From 55-13 sp964501275 (GTDB lineage: Bacteria > Armatimonadota > Fimbriimonadia > Fimbriimonadales > Fimbriimonadaceae): DNA of 64,000 nucleotides. Positions 8,643-15,232 of the stretch are shown piece by piece. Below the pieces are notes generated by a model. That model searched no databases and was not told the DNA's origin. It was given only the letters and a program-made list of their open reading frames with translations. A program made the translations under genes and the position numbers. The DNA lies in the NCBI GenBank assembly GCA_964501275.1, contig CAZCSP010000010.1:62001-126000 (forward strand), given 5' to 3'. Each line of letters starts with the position of its first letter. The first letter of the stretch is position 1.

Positions 8643-10043
8643 CTACCTCGGCTGGCTCAGACTCTTGTCCTCTAAGTAGTCCTTCCGATACTTCAACGCC
8701 TCGACGATCTCCCGCTCGTGCTTGGCAAAATCGGCGAATCGGGTGAGTTTCTTCTCCAGAGCGACCTTCTGCAGGGTGGGAACGAGGGGACCATAGGAGC
8801 CGGTGTTCACTTTCCGGTCCATCAGGGTTGCCATTCCCGCTTCGCTTTTAACGAAGTCTCGAATTTTCCCAACCAAGCTGACGCCCGCCACACCGATGTC
8901 CACCGTATCGTCGGCCGGATAGTATTGCGACTTCGCGGTCCGAATCTGCGCCGCGCAGAAGGCTTGGCTCTTCAGCCCCGCCCGCTGGAACGCCGCGATC
9001 AGTCGCTTATCCTCGATGATCCGCCGATTGGCCTCTGCCCCGACGCCCTCAAACCCCGTCTGCCAGTTCATCGCCACCAGGAAGCCGCTCGGCGTGACGT
9101 CCAGCCCGAACTTGCGGAAGTCGTTCTGAAAGCCCTGAGGATCAGCCGTCTTGTAGTTTAAAAGCAGTTGCCCCAGCGACCCCGCGCCATCCCGGAGCGA
9201 TGCAAACTGGATGAACCCGACCGAGACGAAGCCGGTGTCGTAGGTGTTCACCGAGTCGAACCCGCCCTCCAGGATCGAGACCGCCTTCATTACCCTTGAC
9301 TCGCTATCGCTGACATCCGCCAGTTTGATCAGATCGTCCAGCTCTTTGGCCGGCAGCGAACTCACTCGCCGACCCGCCGAAATGGTGCCTCGCTCAAACC
9401 GATAATAGGGGTAGCGGGCGCGCATCTTGGTGTTGTCCTGATACACCAGCTCGGTGCCATCGTCGAACTTGACTCGATGCTCCATCGGCACCACCGCCTC
9501 GGCAAAGAGTGGCGGGTCTCCGGGCGGAGGGTTCTGCACCTGAGTTCCGGCAACCGTGGTCGAATAGGGTTGTTGGATAAAGGCGAGCATGTCCTCCGGC
9601 ATCGGTCCGGGATAGGGCGGCTCTTGGGTTGGGACCGTTGTATCGACCGCTGTCGGAACCGCGCCCACCACCATCGCGTTCGCCGCCAAGGCCACCTGTC
9701 CCGCCTGCCACCGCTCATAGTCGAACTTCGCCCCGATCCAGGCATCCCAGGCCTTGTCCCGCTCCTCGTTGCCGGTGATATCGCTGGTCGGCTTCATCGC
9801 CACGCCCCGAGCCCGGTTGAAAGTCCAAAGCCAAGTGGAGCCCGCCACCGTCAGCCGAACCTGCCACAGCCCCGCCGCCTTGTAATTCTTGGGAGGGGCG
9901 ACGGAATAGCGTCCAGGGGTGGACCAATACTTGACCACCGCCGCCTTCTCCTCGGCAGAAAACTGAGGCGGAGCCTGAATAGCCCCCGCAATGGCCGTGA
10001 TTGCAAGTGAAGTAGCCAGCATCATGCAAGTCCTCGCGCCCAT
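8643..10043 (-). CDS. Secreted lysozyme/transglycosylase-like protein
   Basis: A protein of 466 residues with a signal peptide (MLATSLAITAIAGAIQA). The N-terminal half is unrecognised. The second half begins with VSILEGGFDSVNTYDTGF followed by VSVGFIQFASL, which has the Glu - Asp/Gly - G-x-x-Q-F arrangement of lysozyme-fold hydrolases such as SLT transglycosylases and chitosanases, followed by helical segments. I read it as a likely peptidoglycan or glycan hydrolase, with Glu in ILEGG as the candidate acid; this is inference. The ATG at 10043 has GGAG about 10 bases upstream. Confidence 0.45.
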   Translation of the reverse strand: MGARTCMMLATSLAITAIAGAIQAPPQFSAEEKAAVVKYWSTPGRYSVAPPKNYKAAGLWQVRLTVAGSTWLWTFNRARGVAMKPTSDITGNEERDKAWDAWIGAKFDYERWQAGQVALAANAMVVGAVPTAVDTTVPTQEPPYPGPMPEDMLAFIQQPYSTTVAGTQVQNPPPGDPPLFAEAVVPMEHRVKFDDGTELVYQDNTKMRARYPYYRFERGTISAGRRVSSLPAKELDDLIKLADVSDSESRVMKAVSILEGGFDSVNTYDTGFVSVGFIQFASLRDGAGSLGQLLLNYKTADPQGFQNDFRKFGLDVTPSGFLVAMNWQTGFEGVGAEANRRIIEDKRLIAAFQRAGLKSQAFCAAQIRTAKSQYYPADDTVDIGVAGVSLVGKIRDFVKSEAGMATLMDRKVNTGSYGPLVPTLQKVALEKKLTRFADFAKHEREIVEALKYRKDYLEDKSLSQPR

Positions 10044-10092
10044 CCATGGCGCACTCCTTCATGTTATCTCAAATTAACTTAAAAACCACCCC

Positions 10093-10542
10093 CTAAAATC
10101 CCACCCAGCGACGATACGCCTCCGTCCAGTCTTTGGCCAAGGCCGCTTGAGCCTCCTCCAGCCGGATTGCTCCCTCCCGCACCAGCTTTCTCAGCCGAGC
10201 CTCCAGGGCCAGTTTTCGCTTGGGAGGCCAGTCCGACTGGTAGGCGTGGGGCCAGAGATTCCGCAGATCGTTGGACCCGCCCAGGCTCAGCGGGATCAGG
10301 TGGTCGATGTTGAACCCGGCCCGCTCCTTGGGCGCGATGCCGTACCGCCGATAGACCTTCTCCTTGGTTCTCTGATTCACCTCTCGCGATTGTTGCGAAT
10401 AGCCAGGTTGGTCCAAGTCGGTCCAGGACAGCATCACGATGGAGCCGGGGGTGAGCGCGGGGTTGGGGAGGGACGTTGTGGGTTCCTCGGTTTTAGGTTC
10501 GGTGGGGGAGCAGGTTCCGATCAAGGTGACGATGTCTTTCAA
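10093..10542 (-). CDS. HNH endonuclease-like protein
   Basis: A protein of 149 residues with an HNH-type motif: NIDHLIPLSLGGSNDLRNLW (Asp-His, Gly-Gly-Ser-Asn, Asn-Leu-Trp-Pro) preceded by a helical KEKVYRRYG segment. Such nucleases cut DNA with a single metal ion. The start is TTG at 10542 with GAGAGG about 4 bases upstream; an ATG at 10434 is the alternative. The first ~30 residues, with PTEPKTEEPTTSLPNP, are low complexity, and part of them is encoded by one arm of the palindrome at 10481-10586. The gene sits 50 bp before the lysozyme-like gene. Whether it is exported is unclear: the TLIGTC start is a poor lipobox. Confidence 0.7.
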   Translation of the reverse strand: MKDIVTLIGTCSPTEPKTEEPTTSLPNPALTPGSIVMLSWTDLDQPGYSQQSREVNQRTKEKVYRRYGIAPKERAGFNIDHLIPLSLGGSNDLRNLWPHAYQSDWPPKRKLALEARLRKLVREGAIRLEEAQAALAKDWTEAYRRWVGF

Positions 10543-10586
10543 CTCGCCTCTCCAACCAAAAACCTAAAACCTGCAACCGAGGAACC
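10481..10586. repeat. Palindromic element overlapping the HNH gene start
   Basis: The left arm GGTTCCTCGGTTTTAGGTTC (10481-10500) lies inside the HNH coding region, and the right arm, beginning AACCTAAAACC (10561-10586), lies upstream of it. The right arm has a 6-base insertion relative to the left. The same arm words occur inside the primase-polymerase gene at 13724-13803. The start codon and ribosome binding site of the HNH gene therefore lie in the loop of this element. Confidence 0.7.
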
Positions 10587-10594
10587 GCCTACCC

Positions 10595-11005
10595 TTACCC
10601 ATCCGGGCATGGGAGCGCGAGTTGGGGTGGGAGGATACCGAGGTGGGATTGCATCACTATGTGGAACATCCGCTGGGCCTCGGGGCGGCTGAGCTTGGGG
10701 AGTTCGGCTCGGGAGACCTGCTCTCCCGCCTGCAACCGCTCTCCCACCGCGCAGACCTCGTCCACCTTGGCCCAGAACTGGCGATCCTCCTCCCCCGGCT
10801 TCCACCGGTCCAACGGCAACGCGCCGTAGGCCAAGGCATACAGGCCCACCAAAGCCTGCATCGCGTTCTCCATGGTGAAGTCCATCGGCTGGGCGCGATA
10901 GACCTCCTCGGGCTGGATTTTGGCAAGCTCCTCATAATCCACCCGCGCCCTCTTGCAGACGCACGGGCCAGGACACGGCAAACCGGACTCAGGACAAATC
11001 GACAT
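10595..11005 (-). CDS. Hypothetical protein with Cys-rich N-terminus
   Basis: A protein of 136 residues, not recognised. The N-terminus has five cysteines in a short stretch (CPESGLPCPGPCVCKR), compatible with a small metal site, followed by a soluble mostly helical region (YEELAKIQPEEVYRAQPMDF). The ATG at 11005 is chosen over an in-frame start at 11113 because AGAGGTG lies about 9 bases upstream and the extra 36 residues have no protein-like character. It is the first gene of a probable unit with the HNH, lysozyme-like and AlkD-like genes. Confidence 0.5.
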   Translation of the reverse strand: MSICPESGLPCPGPCVCKRARVDYEELAKIQPEEVYRAQPMDFTMENAMQALVGLYALAYGALPLDRWKPGEEDRQFWAKVDEVCAVGERLQAGEQVSRAELPKLSRPEAQRMFHIVMQSHLGILPPQLALPCPDG

Positions 11006-11206
11006 AGAAACAGACACCTCTCTGGGTTTGGGTATCAGGCAGCTCGAAGATGTGGCTTGCGAGATGTGGAATGTGGGCGTGGGGATAGAGACGACGCACT
11101 TCGCACTTCGCACTTAGAAATCCCCCGCCCCATCAGCCGTATCGTGCGCCTGTATCTATAAAGGCGTCGAGAAGCGATTTTGTCAACCTAGAATTTTGAG
11201 TTTCTG

Positions 11207-11695
11207 CTATTCGCTTTCAGTTGGTTGGTTGATCCGAATGAGAGGCATTATGATTGGTGGAATCTCCATCCTTACGCTAAGATTCTGTACAAGCTCACGA
11301 GCATACGGTGTAACTACAAGCTTCAGAGCACCTTCTTTGAAAGCTTCAAAAAAACCAGGGGACACCTTGTCGCTGGTTGTGAAATCTGTCTGGAATGCAA
11401 AATCAAACTCAAGGGTAGGCACGCCTTTTTCGTTTGAGAATTCTAGCCTGTAGTGATTTACAACCATGAGGACGAATCCTCCCTCGATAGAGGCATGGTT
11501 ATATGGGCAATTTATCTCTAGACGCGGCACCAGAGATTCCGCCTCATGAAATGCTCCGCGGTCAAGGAACCTACAATGACTCTCCAAAAGAGCAACGCTG
11601 ACCAATTCCAATTTGGCAAGCGTGGCGGCATATTCCTTGGGGGATATTGCTTCGCTGACCGGCTTTGACTTCTTCTTTGTAGGACTTTTTGCCAT
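11207..11695 (-). CDS. SecB-like chaperone of a toxin-antitoxin-chaperone module
   Basis: A protein of 162 residues. The C-terminal half has the SecB family signature: FVLMVVNHYRLEF, LEFDFAFQTDF, then VVTPYARELVQNLSVRMEIP and the Pro-rich end PPIIMPLIRI, equivalent to the fPyaRe...l..r.g.ppl.lP of SecB. The Lys-rich N-terminal extension (KSPTKKKSKP) is unusual. It is the last gene of a unit with hicA and hicB: its ATG at 11695 follows the hicB stop by one base (TAA-T-ATG). In known toxin-antitoxin-chaperone modules such as Rv1955-Rv1957, the SecB-like protein binds and stabilises the antitoxin; that role is inferred here from position. A general SecB is the alternative. Confidence 0.78.
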   Translation of the reverse strand: MAKSPTKKKSKPVSEAISPKEYAATLAKLELVSVALLESHCRFLDRGAFHEAESLVPRLEINCPYNHASIEGGFVLMVVNHYRLEFSNEKGVPTLEFDFAFQTDFTTSDKVSPGFFEAFKEGALKLVVTPYARELVQNLSVRMEIPPIIMPLIRINQPTESE

Positions 11696-11696
11696 A

Positions 11697-12209
11697 TTAG
11701 ACAAGCGCTGGTTGTTGGATCCGGATGGGTTGGACAGGGACTTCAGCGATAAAGGGGCTTCCAGGCGCCCTTGTCCAATTAATTTGAAAGTGATGGTTTA
11801 CCTTGAGATTGATCATTCGCGAGCTGATTGGGGTCAGATCACAGTGTTTCTGTTCAGCACCCCACGCCAGAATGCTCACAACCAAGGTGTTCAGTGAAAC
11901 CCCTTCATCCCCTGAAAGCATATGCAACTTCCAGTGGAGACTTTTTGGCATTCTAACTGTCATCTTCCCACTATACGAGAGCCACTCTGGTGGATCTTCA
12001 GGCTCCGGTACTTCTTTTCCAGCTTCTCGTAGCAACTCAAGGAGGGCATCCCCGTTCTTGTAAAGGTTGCTTAGTGCTTGCGCCGGGGTTGAGCCAGTGC
12101 CAATGGCGCTACGTCCAAACTCTTTGAAGACAGCCTCATAGGTTAGGTCTCCATCCTCAATCTCGGGACGCACCAGTGCTGTGTACTTATTGGACTCTTT
12201 CATTTTCAT
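11697..12209 (-). CDS. hicB: HicB-like antitoxin with C-terminal extension
   Basis: A protein of 170 residues. Residues ~8-70 form the HicB partial-RNase-H-like domain (YTALVRPEI, TYEAVFKEFGRSAIGTGSTP, QALSNLYKNGDALLELL). Residues ~82-118 form a ribbon-helix-helix or Arc-like DNA-binding segment (GKMTVRMPKSLHWKLHMLS ... VSLNTLVVSILAWG). About 50 further residues follow (from QKHCDLTPISS to the end, with FQINW and PVQPIRIQ), which ordinary HicB proteins lack. In chaperone-dependent antitoxins such an extension is the chaperone addiction sequence. The gene overlaps hicA by ATGA. It should neutralise HicA and repress the operon. Confidence 0.75.
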   Translation of the reverse strand: MKMKESNKYTALVRPEIEDGDLTYEAVFKEFGRSAIGTGSTPAQALSNLYKNGDALLELLREAGKEVPEPEDPPEWLSYSGKMTVRMPKSLHWKLHMLSGDEGVSLNTLVVSILAWGAEQKHCDLTPISSRMINLKVNHHFQINWTRAPGSPFIAEVPVQPIRIQQPALV

Positions 12210-12532
12210 TCCTTCTCTTCAATCTCAGGTTCAGCGTGATCCTGCTCTACCTCATCGTGTTCCGATACCCACTTGATGGCTTCAACAATATCCCTTACGG
12301 TTGAGGAACTCAAGTTAGGGCTTTTGCCCTTTCCGTGGGGTTTCGTGACTTGGATGAATCCGCCGACAAATTTAGGGTGGTCTGTGAGTAACTCATGGCT
12401 CCAGTGGTTTGTGTGCGTCTTCTTAGACGACACAAAGCCATAATGGAGCAGTAACGTCTCGGCGTCGCTGTAGGTAGCGTCTTTCTTGCTCGGGTTGGCG
12501 CGCCATTGCGCAAGGATTTTCTCGCAACTCAT
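12206..12532 (-). CDS. hicA: HicA-like mRNA interferase toxin
   Basis: A protein of 108 residues. The core fits the small dsRBD-like HicA fold: SDAETLLLHYGFVSSKKTHT, then NHWSHEL in place of the usual GSHh catalytic segment, FIQVTKPHGKGKSPNLSSST and a final helix VRDIVEAIKWV. HicA toxins cleave mRNA and tmRNA with the His. A 17-residue acidic tail (DEVEQDHAEPEIEEKE) is extra. It is the first gene of the toxin-antitoxin-chaperone unit, overlapping hicB by 4 bp. Toxin-first order is usual for hicAB. Assignment rests on pattern and neighbours. Confidence 0.72.
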   Translation of the reverse strand: MSCEKILAQWRANPSKKDATYSDAETLLLHYGFVSSKKTHTNHWSHELLTDHPKFVGGFIQVTKPHGKGKSPNLSSSTVRDIVEAIKWVSEHDEVEQDHAEPEIEEKE

Positions 12533-12543
12533 TGAAGTTCAAC

Positions 12544-12565
12544 ATGCCACTGCATATGGTGGCAT
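12544..12565. promoter_or_regulatory. Inverted repeat, candidate HicB operator
   Basis: ATGCCAC (12544-12550) and GTGGCAT (12559-12565) are perfect inverted 7-mers around TGCATATG. The repeat ends 11 bases upstream of the hicA start codon, the right place for autoregulation by the ribbon-helix-helix part of HicB. I see no convincing -35/-10 pair. The rest of the 12566-12938 gap contains no gene I can support, apart from the hairpin at 12876. Confidence 0.5.
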
Positions 12566-12875
12566 ATTTTCCTCCATTCTGCAATACGTAGACTGATCTT
12601 GACCAAAACACAGCAATCTTACCTCAGAACTTTTTGGCATCCAAAAGCTTTCATGCGCTCAACATCCTTGGTGTGGACTTGCCAAACAATCCAAAACGGC
12701 ATTCTAAAACCTGCTACGTTTAGGCATATATCGTGGGGTTTGCCCTCGAAAGTGTTGTTGATCGCTGGTTATCCATGATTCGAACATCTAGGTTGGCCCA
12801 GACTAGGCCCTGTCACTAGGACCGCAGACGATGTCTACAGAGCCACCCCAACCAATTCACTTGCAATCTGATCAA

Positions 12876-12901
12876 GATCAGCCATAGAGGTATGGCTGAT
12901 C
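12876..12901 (-). terminator. Hairpin after the primase-polymerase gene
   Basis: GATCAGCCATA / TATGGCTGATC is a perfect 11-bp stem with a GAGG tetraloop on the plus strand. It lies about 38 bases beyond the stop of the minus-strand primase-polymerase gene. No long U-run follows, so intrinsic termination is only plausible. Confidence 0.4.
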
Positions 12902-12938
12902 AAACAAACCCACACTCTGTGATTGATCACCCAAATTC

Positions 12939-14840
12939 CTAAGGGTGGGCACGATCACCACCGCTCGAGAACAAACCTGCTTGGGTGAGGCGGTATTGCT
13001 TACGACCATTGACACGATCCCCAATCTCGACCAACCCCTCCAAAACCAACTCGCGCACATATCGGCGAACGGAGCTATAGGGAATCCCCGCATCCGACGC
13101 AAGGCTCTCTGCATCCCGAGGGCCTTGTGTAAGCTTCCTTAGAATCACCTGCCTCGGACTATCTGGCGAGACCTCCCCTGCCGTCACCCCCTCTCCGTGC
13201 ACCACCAACTCAAAATCCGTCACCGACGACGACCTTACGATCCAGTTTTGGTTGGCAAAGGTGCCTCGGCCTCGGCACTTCAGGGTGATCAGGCGGCCTC
13301 CTCCTCGCTCGTCTTTGGAGTCCATCAGGATGTCCATGGAGGCCGCCGCTAGAATCTGGTTGGAGTCGGCCATGCGCTCTCGGGTGAGGCCTGCGCCGAC
13401 GTTTTTCGTGAGGTGGTGGATGACGATGGCGGTGCATCCCTCCTCGTTGCACAGCTCCTTCAGCCCCTCCAAAACCCCTCGCGCCGAGCGTCCGTCCGAC
13501 AGGCTCTCCGCCGAGTTGGCCCCGTAGAGAGGGTCGATGACGATGAGCTTGGCGTGGTGCTTGCGCACGTTGTGGCGAAGCAGGGCCAGGCCGTCGGGCG
13601 TGTCGATCATGGGCCGGTCGTGGGTCACCAACAGGCGCGGCGAAGGCGTCCCATGCATCCGAATCATCATCGCCCGCTCCGCCCTGGACTCCTCGAAACA
13701 GCACCAGAGGACCGAAGAGGGTTCTGGGTTGCTCGGTTCCTCGGTTTTAGGTTGGCGCGTCCCTTCAACCGAGGAACCTAAAACCGGGCAACCGAGGAAC
13801 TCCTTCCCCTCCGCCACGGCAACCGCCAGGGCCGTCAGGAAACAGCTTTTCCCGGCCTTGCTGGTTCCGCCCAGGATCACCAGGTACCCGGCGGGGAGGA
13901 AGCCTTCCACAATCCACTCCGTCTCGGCATCCTGCTCCTCCAGATACTCGGGCGCGGCCACAAAGGCGGCGTCGTACCGGACCTTCTCGGCCTCGGGATC
14001 GGGCAACACCGCCACCACCGACGACTTGCCGATAGGCGTTCGAATCTCTCTCTCAATCAACATCTCTTTCTCCGGAAGGGCATTCGCCCAAATGGCAAGC
14101 TGGCCCACCTCGTATCGGGGTAGCGGAGGCTGGCACTGGGTCTGGTTCAGGGCAAACAGGCACTGGGCCAAAGCCTCGCCCCGCACCTCGGCGCGATGCA
14201 GTAACAGAGCCTGCCGCATCAAGTGTTCGTGCCGGGAGCCTGGGGGAATTGCTTGAGTGCTTGATTGCTCGATGGCTAGATTCTCTTTCTCTCCATTCGA
14301 GCAATCCCGCATTCCAGCAATCAAGCAGTTCCGAGCAACCCCAAGCTCCTCCAAACTCCTCGTCGGCACCACGTCCCCAGGCTCCGTCACCCACTCTCGC
14401 ACCATGCCGCTGGGATGAATGGTCGGCGGGACCACCACCAGCTTTCCCTCCGAAATCAGGTCGCCCGCGACTTGCCCGCCGTCCTTCAGCCAAAACTTCC
14501 CGCTCCTTTCCACCGTCTCCGTCCGAAAGAACACATGCCTTCCCCGCGCCGACTTGGCGGTGGGCAGTTCCCTTGCCGACTCCGGGTTGGCTGCCGCCCA
14601 CGCCTCATAAGCCTCCAGGTCGTCGAAGTCCAGGCAGACCAGGTTCCCGCTAACCGCTCCACACACCACCGCCAAGCCCTGATCCTCCAACTCCCATCGC
14701 GCCGCCTCCTCCTCCGAGGCCCTCCTTCCCTGATACACCTTCCAGTTCAAGTCGGGGAACTTCTGCCGATGAGGCACCGGCACCACCGACCAACCACGTC
14801 GCAAATACAGTAGACAATTGTATACCATACATATATACAT
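12939..14840 (-). CDS. Primase-polymerase / RecA-like helicase replication protein
   Basis: A protein of about 633 residues in three parts. The N-terminal ~150 residues are a prim-pol domain (YLRRGWSVVPVPHRQKFP, NLVCLDFDDLEAYEAW with catalytic-type Asp-Phe-Asp, SARGRHVFFR). A RecA-like ATPase follows with Walker A GGTSKAGKS and Walker B LIVIDPLYG, then HHLTKNVGAG typical of RepA-type helicases. A C-terminal winged helix (DAESLASDAGIPYSSVRRYV) closes it. This architecture is typical of plasmid, phage or integrative element replication. Two palindromic inserts lie in frame (14245-14332 and 13724-13803). Start chosen at ATG 14840; ATG 14828 is equally possible. No integrase or terminase is nearby. 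Confidence 0.8.
   Translation of the reverse strand: MYICMVYNCLLYLRRGWSVVPVPHRQKFPDLNWKVYQGRRASEEEAARWELEDQGLAVVCGAVSGNLVCLDFDDLEAYEAWAAANPESARELPTAKSARGRHVFFRTETVERSGKFWLKDGGQVAGDLISEGKLVVVPPTIHPSGMVREWVTEPGDVVPTRSLEELGVARNCLIAGMRDCSNGEKENLAIEQSSTQAIPPGSRHEHLMRQALLLHRAEVRGEALAQCLFALNQTQCQPPLPRYEVGQLAIWANALPEKEMLIEREIRTPIGKSSVVAVLPDPEAEKVRYDAAFVAAPEYLEEQDAETEWIVEGFLPAGYLVILGGTSKAGKSCFLTALAVAVAEGKEFLGCPVLGSSVEGTRQPKTEEPSNPEPSSVLWCCFEESRAERAMMIRMHGTPSPRLLVTHDRPMIDTPDGLALLRHNVRKHHAKLIVIDPLYGANSAESLSDGRSARGVLEGLKELCNEEGCTAIVIHHLTKNVGAGLTRERMADSNQILAAASMDILMDSKDERGGGRLITLKCRGRGTFANQNWIVRSSSVTDFELVVHGEGVTAGEVSPDSPRQVILRKLTQGPRDAESLASDAGIPYSSVRRYVRELVLEGLVEIGDRVNGRKQYRLTQAGLFSSGGDRAHP
13724..13803. 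repeat. Palindromic element inside the primase-polymerase coding sequence
   Basis: Left part 13724-13759 contains GGTTCCTCGGTTTTAGGTT; right part 13763-13803 contains CAACCGAGGAACCTAAAACC and a second CAACCGAGGAAC. The reading frame stays open, adding roughly LGSSVEGTRQPKTEEPSNPE between the Walker A helix and the next strand (SVLWCCFEE). The same words form the palindrome at 10481-10586. Confidence 0.75.
14245..14332. repeat. Second palindromic insert inside the primase-polymerase coding sequence
   Basis: Left arm 14245-14275 (GGAATTGCTTGAGTGCTTGA...) and right arm 14293-14332 (...CAGCAATCAAGCAGTTCC) are reverse complements apart from a 9-base insertion in the right arm. It is read through in frame as a polar stretch (NCLIAGMRDCSNGEKENLAI ...) between the prim-pol domain and the following helices. 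Its sequence differs from the other insert. Confidence 0.72.
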
Positions 14841-14933
14841 TTTCAGAACGCCTCTTGTCAACCACCGTTTTCACTTTTCCCCGCTCCCCGCGTCAAAAAA
14901 GCCCGCCCGGAGCTAAACAAACTCCAAAAACCC

Positions 14934-14962
14934 TTGGCATCTGCCGAAAACTGTGCTAGGAT
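14934..14962 (+). promoter_or_regulatory. Promoter of the ilv operon
   Basis: TTGGCA (14934-14939) and TAGGAT (14957-14962) are separated by exactly 17 bases. Transcription would begin about 7 bases beyond the -10 box, at or next to the GTG at 14969 that opens the leader peptide. Confidence 0.75.
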
Positions 14963-14968
14963 AAAAAC

Positions 14969-15079
14969 GTGGAGAAGAACACGCCACCAGACAGTTTCGG
15001 AGCGGGCCTGCGGCCGTCGCTTGGTCTTGGGTCCGCTCTTCTCGTCGTGATTAGCATTCTTATTCTCGGGCTTACCTAG
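14969..15079 (+). CDS. ilvL: Branched-chain amino acid leader peptide of the ilv operon
   Basis: A 36-codon frame starting with GTG. Codons 24-35 read LLVVISILILGL, a run with Leu, Val and Ile, the products of the operon. It is followed by an antiterminator/terminator arrangement and then ilvB. Ribosome stalling on these codons when a charged tRNA is short is the classic attenuation signal of ilv and leu operons. The -10 box ends only 6 bases before the GTG, so the message is probably leaderless. There is no ATG in the frame. Symbol used by analogy with enteric ilv leaders; the sequence itself is not homologous as far as I can tell. Confidence 0.8.
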   Translation: MEKNTPPDSFGAGLRPSLGLGSALLVVISILILGLT

Positions 15080-15108
15080 CCGAGAAGGTGTGCTAACCAG
15101 GCAAGCCC
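15068..15108 (+). promoter_or_regulatory. Antiterminator segment of the ilv attenuator
   Basis: GGGCTTACCT (15068-15077) can pair with AGGCAAGCCC (15099-15108), 10 positions with one mismatch. Its 3' strand overlaps the 5' strand of the terminator stem (from 15103), so the two structures exclude each other. The 5' strand covers the last codons and stop of the leader peptide: a ribosome that finishes the peptide would mask it, and one stalled at codons 24-30 would leave it free. A smaller hairpin TCTCGG / CCGAGA (15064-15085) is a further competitor. Confidence 0.7.
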
Positions 15109-15138
15109 TCTCGGAAAGAAGTCCGGGAGGGCTTTTTT
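15103..15138 (+). terminator. Intrinsic terminator of the ilv attenuator
   Basis: AAGCCCTCTCGG and CCGGGAGGGCTT form a 12-bp stem with one G-U pair, an 8-base loop (AAAGAAGT) and a run of T to 15138. It lies about 80-95 bases ahead of the ilvB start and is mutually exclusive with the antiterminator at 15068-15108. Confidence 0.85.
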
Positions 15139-15232
15139 ACTTGGGGTTTGCTCTGACAATGTAACTTGGAAGGGCGACGACAGCGCAGTCGGAACCTGGC
15201 AGTCCCACCGTTGGGACGTGGCAACAGGAGGA

